NCBI GenBank assembly: GCA_963667005.1
Contig: OY762937.1
Span: forward strand, 682,001 to 746,000
Reading direction: 5' to 3'
From: G963662605 sp963667005
GTDB taxonomy: Bacteria; Bacteroidota; Ignavibacteria; Ignavibacteriales; Ignavibacteriaceae
Length of the DNA stretch: 64,000 bases
Shown here: positions 18,782 to 27,886 of the stretch, one piece after another
How positions within the stretch are numbered: position 1 is the first letter of the stretch
Layout: each line of letters starts with the position of its first letter
Notes under the pieces: generated by a model
Databases searched by the model: none
Told to the model about the DNA's origin: nothing
Seen by the model: only the letters and a program-made list of their open reading frames with translations
Position numbers and translations under genes: made by a program

Positions 18782-21568
18782 TTGACTGCCACACCGGTAT
18801 TTTCGGATAGTTTCCGGGACGCTCTCGTTAAACTCACCGCCGGATATTTCCCGATTGAAAAAATCGAGGAAATTACGATGCTTTTTGAGCAGGGTCTGCA
18901 AAAACAGCATATTTCCCCCCGAAGTGAGAACAACCTCCTGCGCATTTTCAACGCCTTGTTCGACAGAACATACTTCTTTGAGGTAGCTCTCCGGTATCCA
19001 CACTACTCCGAAATAACATGCGCCATCGCCGCACACAGCAATTATCTGACGGATATTATTGCGGCTAATCCGGAATACTTAACATGGATACTAAGCACCG
19101 GAGTATTAAACTCCAAACCGACAAAAGAACTGCTTCAAAAGGAAATCCAGTCGGCTGTAAAAAGCCACAAACAATTCGCGTTTAAAAGCCGGGCACTAAA
19201 GTCGGTAAAACGCAAATACATGCTTGCAATAGGAGTGCAGGATATTCTCGGCATATCGGCATTCGAAGAGACCGTTGCGGCGCTGTCACATCTTGCACAG
19301 CTGCTCGCGGCAGAGTTGTTTAGCTTATGCTACGATGAAACATTGGCGAGATTTGGCATTACGAAATCAGCAAGAAAATACTGCCTTATCTCCTTAGGTA
19401 AACTCGGCGGTGAAGAATTGAATTACAGTTCCGATATTGACCTGATGTTGTTCTACGACAAAGACCAAAATTTAAAAGGCGGGAGAACGTATAAGGAGGT
19501 TTTATCTGAAGCGACCAGATTGTTTATCAAGCAGGCTACTGTTCCGGATGATAAAGGAACGTTATACAGAATAGATTTCCGGCTGCGTCCCGACGGCAAT
19601 TCCGCCCCTCTTTGCCACACGGTTGACGAGTGCATAAAATATTATGAGTCCCGCGGTGAAGACTGGGAGCGGCTCATGCTCTTGAAAGCCAATTTTGTTA
19701 CCGGCACACCCAAATTATTCGCAAATTTCAAGAAAAGCATAACACCGTTTGTTTTTCCGGTAGCATTTTCTCAATCACCAAAGGAACAGATCAAGCGGTT
19801 GCGGCAGGTTGTGCTTTCCTCAGCACCGGACCAGCGCAATATAAAATTGGCGGCGGGAGGAATACGCGACATTGAATTCCCGATTCAGACTTTACAACTG
19901 CTTAATGGCGGCAGATATCCTAATCTCCGCACAGGTAATACGCTTACGGCTTTATCCTGCCTCGTAAAACATCATCTCGCCTCGGCAGAAGAAGAACGCT
20001 CGCTCGGTAAAATATATATATTCTACCGGCGCATTGAGCATTATTTACAACTGATGAATAATCTGCAAACGCATACATTCCCCGAACAGGGAGAACTAAC
20101 AGAATCCTTAAGTGCATATCTCGGTTTTGAAAATGTTGAGGGATTTAACACGGAAGTTGAATCTATGCAGGAAGCGATACGGCGGTTTGCTCATTCTGTC
20201 ATGCAGGATGAAGACCTTGAGGCGGAAAATATTATGCATGATGTTCCCTTTGCAGATAGTACAAAAGCATGGAAGAACATGGAGTTCCTCCAGTACGGTA
20301 AAGGACTGCTCGACACCCGGCAATTTGATAAGAAAACCTCCGATAGTTTCATGGCTATAGCTGGGGTATTACGAGAGTATCTTTGTATCTGTTCAGCCCC
20401 TGATCTTGTCCTCGATAATTTTTCAGGTATTATACGGCGAACATTTATCCCCTCTCTCTGGTATGAGTTATTCCGTAACAAATCGGTCATGAAAGCTTTT
20501 CTTCGCGTATGTGAGTTTTCACAAAAATCCGTTAACGCACTTATAGAATACACGCAATTCCACGAAGATGTTCTCAGTGGAGTTGTGTTTGATGAGTTTG
20601 TCGTTGAATACAGCGGAGTCTATTCTATCCGTGAGATTATGTTTATTCTTTCATTCCAGCTCACTATAGGAATTATTACCCCGAATGAATTATCCAAACT
20701 TTTCACAGGCGTTATCAGGAAACGGATCTCTGATCTTATAAATGAGATCATTGTTCCTAATTTCGACCCTGATGACTATGTCGTGTTTTATCTCGGCAGC
20801 CTTGCGACGGAAGAAATGACCTTTTCATCCGATGTTGACTTACTTTTCATCTGTCGCGATAATAAAAAATACCCGTCAGCACAGGATGATTTTGCTTTGC
20901 TGCTCGATCGCATTAAAAAATCATTAGCCCCGCTGCAAGTCGACTGCCGCCTGCGCCCCGAAGGAAGCAAGGGTGTATTGGTGATTGACATTCCTCATTA
21001 CATCCCCTACGTACGGCAGCGCATGCGCATTTGGGAAATGCAGGCAATGACCAAGATGTATCTTGCATCAGGCAGTATGTCCATGTATCAGGGCATTCAG
21101 GTACTGCTTGAAGATAATCTCAATGAATACACAGCCAAAGTAATTCTCGAAGAAATTACCGGAATGAGAAAACGCGTTGCGGCGCCACAGGAAAACAGCT
21201 TTCAAATCAAACGGTCGCCGGGCGGACTGGTTGATATAGAATTTTCTTTGCAATACCTTATTTTAAAACATGGTTATCTTTCGCTTTGCGGGGGACTTCC
21301 AATATCTGAACAAATTGTGGAATTGGTGAAAGCAAAAGCTCTGAAGAAACAGCAAGGAGCGATTCTATATAAAAACTATCGTTCATTAAAAGATCTGGAA
21401 ATTGTAGTTCAGAATTTATTCGACACTTCTTCAGCATTTATTAAAAGTGAAGAGGATTTCCGCACTAAAATTTCCGCTTACCGGAAAATTACTCCCGATG
21501 AACTTACAAACGAAATTGACGCTGTTATTTCCGAAAATAAAAATCTATTTTTATTACTAATGCAATAA
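18782..21568 (+). CDS. glnE: GlnE-like glutamine synthetase adenylyltransferase/deadenylase
   Basis: 928 aa, the size of GlnE, which adenylylates and de-adenylylates glutamine synthetase in response to PII. The opening codon is TTG at 18782 (weak AGGG upstream); the first in-frame ATG would remove 32 residues. The first nucleotidyltransferase domain has SLGKLGGEELNYSSDIDLML with Asp218/Asp220, RIDFRLRPDGNSAP and GGIRDIEFPIQTLQLL. The second has LGSLATEEMTFSSDVDLLFI (671-690), RLRPEGSKGVLV and RSPGGLVDIEFSLQYL. The second domain keeps both acidic residues but GSLAT replaces the usual GKLGG. GlnD lies 2.9 kb downstream on the same strand; no glutamine synthetase or PII gene is in the window. 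Confidence 0.85.
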   Translation: MTATPVFSDSFRDALVKLTAGYFPIEKIEEITMLFEQGLQKQHISPRSENNLLRIFNALFDRTYFFEVALRYPHYSEITCAIAAHSNYLTDIIAANPEYLTWILSTGVLNSKPTKELLQKEIQSAVKSHKQFAFKSRALKSVKRKYMLAIGVQDILGISAFEETVAALSHLAQLLAAELFSLCYDETLARFGITKSARKYCLISLGKLGGEELNYSSDIDLMLFYDKDQNLKGGRTYKEVLSEATRLFIKQATVPDDKGTLYRIDFRLRPDGNSAPLCHTVDECIKYYESRGEDWERLMLLKANFVTGTPKLFANFKKSITPFVFPVAFSQSPKEQIKRLRQVVLSSAPDQRNIKLAAGGIRDIEFPIQTLQLLNGGRYPNLRTGNTLTALSCLVKHHLASAEEERSLGKIYIFYRRIEHYLQLMNNLQTHTFPEQGELTESLSAYLGFENVEGFNTEVESMQEAIRRFAHSVMQDEDLEAENIMHDVPFADSTKAWKNMEFLQYGKGLLDTRQFDKKTSDSFMAIAGVLREYLCICSAPDLVLDNFSGIIRRTFIPSLWYELFRNKSVMKAFLRVCEFSQKSVNALIEYTQFHEDVLSGVVFDEFVVEYSGVYSIREIMFILSFQLTIGIITPNELSKLFTGVIRKRISDLINEIIVPNFDPDDYVVFYLGSLATEEMTFSSDVDLLFICRDNKKYPSAQDDFALLLDRIKKSLAPLQVDCRLRPEGSKGVLVIDIPHYIPYVRQRMRIWEMQAMTKMYLASGSMSMYQGIQVLLEDNLNEYTAKVILEEITGMRKRVAAPQENSFQIKRSPGGLVDIEFSLQYLILKHGYLSLCGGLPISEQIVELVKAKALKKQQGAILYKNYRSLKDLEIVVQNLFDTSSAFIKSEEDFRTKISAYRKITPDELTNEIDAVISENKNLFLLLMQ

Positions 21569-21572
21569 AATC

Positions 21573-23522
21573 ATGGAACGAAAACTTAAACGGTACGCAC
21601 CATTCATCGCCGGCATAATCATTTTAGGAATGTACTTTCTGACACTGGCGCCATCAATCGTGCAAATTGATTCAGGCGAACTGACAACCGCGCAATTAAC
21701 TCTTGGCATTGCTCACCCAACAGGATATCCGTTATTCACCATGCTCGGTTATCTTTTCGGAAAGATACCGCTTGGTTTACGCCCCATTTATCAGATGAAT
21801 CTTCTTGCTGCTTTGTGGTGCACTGCCGCAGTTATGTTTTTTGTTCATACGGCGATTATGATCTTTGAGTTTCTTCCGGCGATTGTTAAAAAATCCGGCA
21901 ACAGTATTAGCAAGAAGGCGAAAAAGAAAAACAAAACCGCTCCGGTTAAAATTGAAACCGATGATGAAGCGAAGCATCCACTTGTTCCATCATTTGCCGC
22001 AATAGCCGGAGGATTGATTCTTGGACTCAGCAAGACCTTTTGGTTTCAGAGCACTTCTGTTGAAGTGTACTCAATGCAGACTTTTATGTTTATGTTCATA
22101 ATCTGGAGCACTTTGTTCGCTTATATCCACTCGGTAAATGATACGTCTAAAGGCTTCCGCTACTGGTTTATCATGGTAATTGCGCTTGCCTGCGGATTCT
22201 CCACACACATGACAACGTTGTTTACTATTCCGGCAATAGCGTACTTATTTTTCTCGTTATATGGTTTTAAGGTTGATACGCTGAAAAAAATCGGATTATT
22301 GCTTCTTGCGTTCTTCCCAATACTCGCGCTTATTTATATGTACTTGCCATTGCGCGCAGCTCAGAATCCGGTTATAAACTGGGGAAATCCAATTGATATG
22401 GAAAGGCTCCTCCGGCTTGTATCCGGGAATCAATACTCCTCCTGGCTCTTCTCTTCATTTGATTCCGCAAAAAAACAGCTTGGACATTTCGCCACCAACC
22501 TGCCCTCGGAATTTAACGCATGTGCGGTGTTTGTTGTTATCGGTGTTTTCTATTTTTTCATTCGTGCAAAGAAACTCGCGATATTCTTTGCAATACTTGG
22601 ATTGTTCTCGCTTGCGTACGCGGTCAATTATGACATTAATGATATCGATTCATATTTCTTACTCGTTTATATCGCTCTCGCATTCTTCTCTGTCTTTGGT
22701 ATTAAATTAATATTCAGACTGCTTCATGATAAAAAATTCGAATACGGCCTTGCATTCAGTGCAATACTCATTTTCCTTGGTATTCAGGTATATTTTACCA
22801 TTGACAAAGTTGACCAGCACGACAACTACATATTTGAAGATTATACCCGCGCAGCTTTAATGAACGCCGACAAGGATGCAGTAATATTCAGTTATCAATG
22901 GGATAACTTCGTATCGCCATCGTACTATTTACAGCACGTTGAAAACGTGCGACCGGATGTAACTGTTATAGATAAAGAATTGCTGCGCCGTTCGTGGTAT
23001 TATAATCAACTCAACAGGAACTGCCCGGCAGCCATCGCAGATATACAGAACTACACCGGACCTTTTCTCAAAGAGCTGCAAAAGTTTGAGCGAAGCCAAA
23101 AATTTGACGCACAATATCTGGAGAAATTTTACCGCTCTATTATGACAAATATTGTCGCAGCTAATGCCTCGCACCGTCCGTTCTATATCGGCATCGAATT
23201 GTTTGAACGGGAAATGCAGGATAAATCGTTTGAATTGCCTAACGGCTATACGCTCGTCCCCGATTTATTTTATTTCCGCGTCGTACAGACCAATAATTAT
23301 GTTCCCGCAAAAGATCCGGATTTCATTATCCGTCAACCTCGTTTCGATTCGGAATACTCCTCATCCATAAAAGAAATTATTTGTTCAATGCTGGTCCGCA
23401 GAGCGTTATACGAAATGCAGTTTGACAAGAGAGACCGGGCTACCGTGTATATCAAAAAGATAAAACAGGATTTCCCGGATTACGAAATTCCGCACGGACT
23501 CGCGGAAGTTATCTCTCATTAA
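21573..23522 (+). CDS. DUF2723 (TMEM260-like) membrane glycosyltransferase family protein
   Basis: 649 aa. N-terminal membrane helix, then LAPSIVQIDSGELTTAQLTLGIAHPTGYPLF, where the acidic pair in DSGE and AHPTGYP are the family hallmark. About ten membrane segments follow with a basic loop (KKAKKKNKT near residue 115), and the C-terminal ~240 residues are soluble and probably periplasmic. The family includes human TMEM260, a protein O-mannosyltransferase of the GT-C fold, so a lipid-linked sugar transferase to protein or glycan is the best guess. Begins four bases after the GlnE stop. A second, longer member is at 37799-40765. Its last codons are duplicated 300 bases downstream. Confidence 0.85.
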   Translation: MERKLKRYAPFIAGIIILGMYFLTLAPSIVQIDSGELTTAQLTLGIAHPTGYPLFTMLGYLFGKIPLGLRPIYQMNLLAALWCTAAVMFFVHTAIMIFEFLPAIVKKSGNSISKKAKKKNKTAPVKIETDDEAKHPLVPSFAAIAGGLILGLSKTFWFQSTSVEVYSMQTFMFMFIIWSTLFAYIHSVNDTSKGFRYWFIMVIALACGFSTHMTTLFTIPAIAYLFFSLYGFKVDTLKKIGLLLLAFFPILALIYMYLPLRAAQNPVINWGNPIDMERLLRLVSGNQYSSWLFSSFDSAKKQLGHFATNLPSEFNACAVFVVIGVFYFFIRAKKLAIFFAILGLFSLAYAVNYDINDIDSYFLLVYIALAFFSVFGIKLIFRLLHDKKFEYGLAFSAILIFLGIQVYFTIDKVDQHDNYIFEDYTRAALMNADKDAVIFSYQWDNFVSPSYYLQHVENVRPDVTVIDKELLRRSWYYNQLNRNCPAAIADIQNYTGPFLKELQKFERSQKFDAQYLEKFYRSIMTNIVAANASHRPFYIGIELFEREMQDKSFELPNGYTLVPDLFYFRVVQTNNYVPAKDPDFIIRQPRFDSEYSSSIKEIICSMLVRRALYEMQFDKRDRATVYIKKIKQDFPDYEIPHGLAEVISH

Positions 23523-23854
23523 GGGTTCCCCCTTCCCAGCCCATGAATTGTGAGCATTTTTCATGAGGCGAAACCTGTGAATGAGAAAATCGATTTCCTG
23601 TTGGATTTCGTGATTAATGTATTTGATATATTGTTCGCTTCGGCTCGCCTCGATACATCCGCCTTCGGCGTCCACTCGGTGAGCCTCGCTATGAGTCGCA
23701 TAGCGACGAAATATTTGTAGCCCCGGGTGTAAACCCGGGGTCGGGCATCAACGAAAATCAGAGTCCCATCGGGACGACATGGTAAAAACATGGGTTGATG
23801 GACGCTTGCGGAAGTTATTTCACATTAAAAATTTCCCCTTCCTAGCCATGACTT
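23507..23854 (+). repeat. duplicated 3' end of the DUF2723 gene flanking a repeat insert
   Basis: Bases 23496-23552 and 23800-23854 align over about 55 bases at roughly 80 percent identity. Both encode the same last residues, LAEVISH and TAA stop, using different synonymous codons (CTC/CTT, ATC/ATT, TCT/TCA). The first copy is the real gene end, the second is orphaned. About 250 bases of repeat sequence lie between. Confidence 0.7.
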
Positions 23855-24102
23855 AACCTGCCCGCCTTATGGCGTTCAGGCGGGGTCATGGGCTATGAAT
23901 AACAATTCTAATTACCTTCCACATTCGTCATTAGTGCCCTTCCTCTGCTGTTGCTTTTTTGGTTTACATTTCTATATTGGTAATCAGAAATTTAATCATA
24001 CCGCCAAAAAGCCCTATATTGCAGGATAATTTAAAGGTTTTTATGCATGGCTATGCTTGGAACCGGTAAAATAGAATTTTAAATTAGATAGAATGAAGTG
24101 AC
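23523..24102. other. 580-base gap with layered repeats and a duplicated gene end
   Basis: No intact gene. From left to right it holds: the region just after the DUF2723 stop; a GC-rich palindrome cluster (23692-23780); a second copy of the end of the DUF2723 gene (23800-23854); and a nested hairpin (23843-23895) with arms TAGCCATGAC / GTCATGGGCTA around a CCCGCC / GGCGGG core. The last ~200 bases before queF are AT-rich and presumably carry its promoter; no preQ1 riboswitch was recognised. Confidence 0.6.
23692..23780 (+). repeat. three-hairpin palindromic repeat (copy 1)
   Basis: Three consecutive hairpins: GTCGCATAGCGAC, then CCCCGGGTGTAAACCCGGGG, then GTCCCATCGGGAC. The same order with different stem bases recurs at 29090-29176. 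Confidence 0.75.
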
Positions 24103-24462
24103 ATGAGTGAAAAAGTAAAGATTTTAGAAACGTTTGAAAACGCGCATCCGCACAGAAATTACCGGATAATTCACACAAATCCGGAATATACCTCTGTCTG
24201 CCCAAAAACCGGACACCCCGATTTCGGCACCATGACGGTCGAATACATTCCCGATCTCCTCTGCATTGAATTGAAGTCTCTCAAATTATATTTTCAGTCT
24301 TTCAGGAATGATGGAATATTTTACGAAAAAGTAACCAACACTATTCTTGAGGACCTGGTTGCATGTTGTAAGCCAAGGTATATGAAGGTTACAGCCAACT
24401 TCAATCCCCACGGGGGAATTTCATCTGTCATTGAAGCAGAATATCATTCAGATAAAAAGTAA
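24103..24462 (+). CDS. queF: NADPH-dependent preQ0 reductase (7-cyano-7-deazaguanine reductase)
   Basis: 119 aa, the short type I QueF. Catalytic Cys33 sits in TSVCPKTGHPDFG with the partner Asp40; CIELKSLKLYFQSFRNDGIFYE is the QueF motif that binds NADPH and substrate. It makes preQ1 for queuosine in tRNA. No other queuosine gene is nearby. It starts a run with glnD six bases downstream, so it may lead an operon with glnD, murI and hemW. Confidence 0.96.
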   Translation: MSEKVKILETFENAHPHRNYRIIHTNPEYTSVCPKTGHPDFGTMTVEYIPDLLCIELKSLKLYFQSFRNDGIFYEKVTNTILEDLVACCKPRYMKVTANFNPHGGISSVIEAEYHSDKK

Positions 24463-24468
24463 AACACT

Positions 24469-27030
24469 ATGCAGGACTTTACAGAACTCATCGCGGAATT
24501 TAAGGAAAAGAGAAATGCGCTTCTTGAAAGCGGAATAAGTCCTGATGAACCGGTCTCATTTTCTTTGCAGTACGCTGCATTATTAGACGGTCTAATTACC
24601 AAAATTGCCGAAGCCGAAAAAGATAAAATTGCTCTTTGCGCTGTCGGTAGCTACGGACGCAAGGAACTGTCGCCGTATTCCGATGTTGATCTAATGATTA
24701 TCGCGCCGGAAAAAAGCAAGACCGGTGAATTACAAAAAATCATTTCCGATATTATCACTCCCCTGTGGGACACGGGTATTGAAGTGCCTCATACGGTGCG
24801 CATGATACCCGATATAAAAAACGCGATTAAAAATGATTTGCATACGCTTACTCCCTTTTACGAGACACGATTTATAACAGGCAATAAAAAACTGTACACA
24901 ACGTGGAACGAGGCGTTATTAAAAGCAATCAGCGAGAAAGTCCGCGACAACCTTTTCAAACTTTTTATCGAGGACCGCGACACAAGACATGAAAAGTTCG
25001 GCAACTCCCCCAAAATGATAGAGCCGAACATAAAACTGTCACCCGGCGGCCTGCGGGATTTTCAGCTGCTTGAATGGCTGTATACAACATTTACCGGTAA
25101 ACTTTTATTCAGCACTGACGGCGACTTTCACGCGAAGAAGTTTATTGACGCGATCGTCGAGTCCGGAACGCTCCCCGCAGTTGAAGGCAAACACCTGTAC
25201 GAGTCCTATACATTCCTCATTCTATTAAGAAACAAACTTCATCTGCGCTCAGGAAGAAAAAACGACCGGCTGGAGTTTGAAGATCAAAACAACATCGCTA
25301 TTGATCTGGGATACGAAGGTCAGACTCCTTACAGTGAGCTGATGAAAAAATTTTTTGATGCAACAACAACCATCTACCGGTCACTGACAACATATGTCGA
25401 AGCAATCAAGCGGCTCACAAACAGCAAACTGCCGAAACTTCTGGCAATTGACTTAAGTAAATCGCTTGAAATAAAAGGCGGCTTCATTTATCTCAAAGAA
25501 GGAGCTGAACTTCTTCAGCTGACCATTCTCAAGGCTTTTTATTTTATGGGATTTTATTCGGCGGAATTTGATGCGAAATTACGAAACGCCATTATAGCCT
25601 TTGAGCCCGGTGAGTTTTACGTAGATGTTGATTCCGAAAGTTTTTTTAAGAACATATTCCGTCTTGAAAAGAACACCGGTAAAGTTCTGGAATCAATGAA
25701 TGAACTTGGATTTCTGGAAAAGATCATTCCCCAGTATAAAGACTTGCAGGGATTTATTCAGCACGGAGTTTACCACTATTACGCGGCTGACGAACACTCG
25801 CTTAAAACGATTGTCAATGTTGAAAAGCTTGAACTGCAGAACAACCTTCTTGGTAAAGTGTACCGCTCATTGCCGCAGCGCGAGTTTTTGTTTTTGTCGC
25901 TGCTCTTTCACGATATTGCAAAGCCTGTCGGTATAACGGGACATAATATTGTGGGTGCGGAAATGGCGTCCGGATTCATGCAGGAATTTGCATACACGGA
26001 TGAAGAAATCGGACTGGTGCGATTCCTTATTGAAAATCACCTAAACATGGAACAAGTCGCCTTCCGCCGTAACCTCAACGACCCCGAAACCCTTAATAAC
26101 TTTGCCGCCAAATTTCCTTCATCCAAACATCTCGATTATCTGTACCTTTTGACATACGCCGATCTTTCCGCCGTTAATCCTGCTTTGTGGACTTCGTGGA
26201 AACGGGAGATGTTGAACACACTGTACAGAAAAACCAAAGCTATTCTGGATGATAAAGTGACCGGCGAAGATCTTCTGCTTTCTTCACCTATTCCGGTTGA
26301 GAAAGAAACATCCCCGCTGGAAAAGAAGAAATTAGATGAGCATATTGATGCTATGGATGACTCCGCCTACACACTTCATTTTTCTGAGGAAGAGATATTC
26401 AGGCATATTACCGAAATTGAGCGCGGCGAACCGATTTCCGTTTTATTCTATGAGAATGAATTTAACACCAGCGTTACCATTATTTCGATGGATGCGCCCT
26501 ATCTGCTTTCGCGTTTCTGCGGTGTCTTTGCAATCAACGACATCAACATTCACGATGCCCGCATTTTCACCCGCAAGGACGGGTTAGTCATTGATACCTT
26601 TACCGTAACCGATTTTAAAACACATTCCGTAGTGCCTCAGGATCGTTACAAAAAAGTCCGCGAAGATATGGAAGCCGTCTTCATGGGCATGCTGCAAATC
26701 GGTGCAGAAATTAAAAAATTAAAAACCCGGTGGAAATTTCTTGAGCCCCGCTTTTTTAAGAAAACCGGACAGATAAAAATACGTTTTGAGGAACATGATA
26801 TTTATACCATCATAGATGTATTTTCACCTGACCGGCTCGGATTCCTTTATCAGCTTACAAGAAAAATGAACGAGCTTGGCTTAAGCATCTACTTTGCTAA
26901 AATTGCCACGCACGGAGACGAAATTATTGACGCGTTCTATGTTTTAGATAGAAACAAAAAACGCGTATCAAAGAATTATTATCACTTCATCGAGGCCGAA
27001 CTAAAAGCGGTCATTGAAAAAATGTTATAG
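24469..27030 (+). CDS. glnD: PII uridylyltransferase / uridylyl-removing enzyme
   Basis: 853 aa. Nucleotidyltransferase domain with AVGSYGRKELSPYSDVDLMI (Gly60-Ser61, Asp72, Asp74), SPGGLRDFQLLEWL, an HD phosphohydrolase domain with FHDIAKPVGITGHN (His481-Asp482) and ENHLNM, and two C-terminal ACT domains (about 665-740 and 780-853; VTIISMDAPYLLSRFCGVFA and VFSPDRLGFLYQLTRKMNEL) that sense glutamine. It adds or removes UMP on PII proteins according to glutamine level. Complete in all catalytic residues visible. Lies between queF and murI with short gaps. Confidence 0.92.
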   Translation: MQDFTELIAEFKEKRNALLESGISPDEPVSFSLQYAALLDGLITKIAEAEKDKIALCAVGSYGRKELSPYSDVDLMIIAPEKSKTGELQKIISDIITPLWDTGIEVPHTVRMIPDIKNAIKNDLHTLTPFYETRFITGNKKLYTTWNEALLKAISEKVRDNLFKLFIEDRDTRHEKFGNSPKMIEPNIKLSPGGLRDFQLLEWLYTTFTGKLLFSTDGDFHAKKFIDAIVESGTLPAVEGKHLYESYTFLILLRNKLHLRSGRKNDRLEFEDQNNIAIDLGYEGQTPYSELMKKFFDATTTIYRSLTTYVEAIKRLTNSKLPKLLAIDLSKSLEIKGGFIYLKEGAELLQLTILKAFYFMGFYSAEFDAKLRNAIIAFEPGEFYVDVDSESFFKNIFRLEKNTGKVLESMNELGFLEKIIPQYKDLQGFIQHGVYHYYAADEHSLKTIVNVEKLELQNNLLGKVYRSLPQREFLFLSLLFHDIAKPVGITGHNIVGAEMASGFMQEFAYTDEEIGLVRFLIENHLNMEQVAFRRNLNDPETLNNFAAKFPSSKHLDYLYLLTYADLSAVNPALWTSWKREMLNTLYRKTKAILDDKVTGEDLLLSSPIPVEKETSPLEKKKLDEHIDAMDDSAYTLHFSEEEIFRHITEIERGEPISVLFYENEFNTSVTIISMDAPYLLSRFCGVFAINDINIHDARIFTRKDGLVIDTFTVTDFKTHSVVPQDRYKKVREDMEAVFMGMLQIGAEIKKLKTRWKFLEPRFFKKTGQIKIRFEEHDIYTIIDVFSPDRLGFLYQLTRKMNELGLSIYFAKIATHGDEIIDAFYVLDRNKKRVSKNYYHFIEAELKAVIEKML

Positions 27031-27039
27031 AAGAATATT

Positions 27040-27882
27040 ATGAATTTCATGGAAAAAGAAAAACCGATCGGTGTTTTTGATTCAGGTATCGGCGGTTTAA
27101 CTGTAGTAAAAAGAATTGCTTCGGTTCTACCGAATGAAAGTATCGTCTACTTTGGCGATACTGCGCGTGTACCATATGGCTCCAAGTCAAATGAAACCGT
27201 TATTGAGTACGCTATTCAAAACGCTAAATTTTTAATGCAGAAGGGCGTCAAAGCAATTGTTGTTGCTTGTAATACCGCATCTTCTGTCGCCATTCCGGAA
27301 TTGAGAAAAAGGTTTCCAGTTCCGATTATCGAAATGATTGCCCCAGGCGCGGCACTCGCAATTAAAAATGCAAAGAATAAGCGAGTCGGGGTAATTGGTA
27401 CGCGTGCAACAATCAACAATCAGGCATATTCGCAAAAGCTGCATGAGTTGCTGCACGATGTTACAGTTATTGAAAAAGCGTGCCCGCTGTTCGTTCCACT
27501 TGTTGAAGAAGGCTGGCAGGACCATCCCGCGACCGAAGCTATTGCACACGAGTATCTTGACGAACTACGCGAAGCAAATATTGACTCACTCATTCTCGGA
27601 TGTACGCACTATCCGGTATTGCAAAAAGTTATTTCGAGGGTCGTTGGAGATCAGGTTCAATTGGTGGATTCCGGCATTGCCGCAGCAGAAGTTGTCCGTG
27701 AGCAGTTGAATATACACAACCTCGTAACCAACTCAAACGCGATGGGACGCATGGATTTCTTTGTCAGTGATATTCCGTCAACCTTCAAGCAGATTGCGGA
27801 ATTATTTCTCGGTCAGGAAATCAGAGAAGTCCGGAAGATTGAGCCGGAGTATTTAGCAGGACTCACATCTACTAAAGCCTAG
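27040..27882 (+). CDS. murI: glutamate racemase
   Basis: 280 aa. PIGVFDSGIGGLTVVKRI and YFGDTARVPYGSKS at the N-terminus, VACNTASSVAIPELR with the first catalytic Cys, and LILGCTHYPVLQKV with the second. It supplies D-glutamate for peptidoglycan in the cytoplasm. ATG 27040 or 27049 are both possible. Nine bases follow the glnD stop; hemW begins five bases after its own stop. Confidence 0.96.
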   Translation: MNFMEKEKPIGVFDSGIGGLTVVKRIASVLPNESIVYFGDTARVPYGSKSNETVIEYAIQNAKFLMQKGVKAIVVACNTASSVAIPELRKRFPVPIIEMIAPGAALAIKNAKNKRVGVIGTRATINNQAYSQKLHELLHDVTVIEKACPLFVPLVEEGWQDHPATEAIAHEYLDELREANIDSLILGCTHYPVLQKVISRVVGDQVQLVDSGIAAAEVVREQLNIHNLVTNSNAMGRMDFFVSDIPSTFKQIAELFLGQEIREVRKIEPEYLAGLTSTKA

Positions 27883-27886
27883 CACC

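Noticed and set aside
23895..24102. preQ1 riboswitch upstream of queF
   Set aside because: No match to the preQ1-I loop or its A-rich tail could be seen in the leader.
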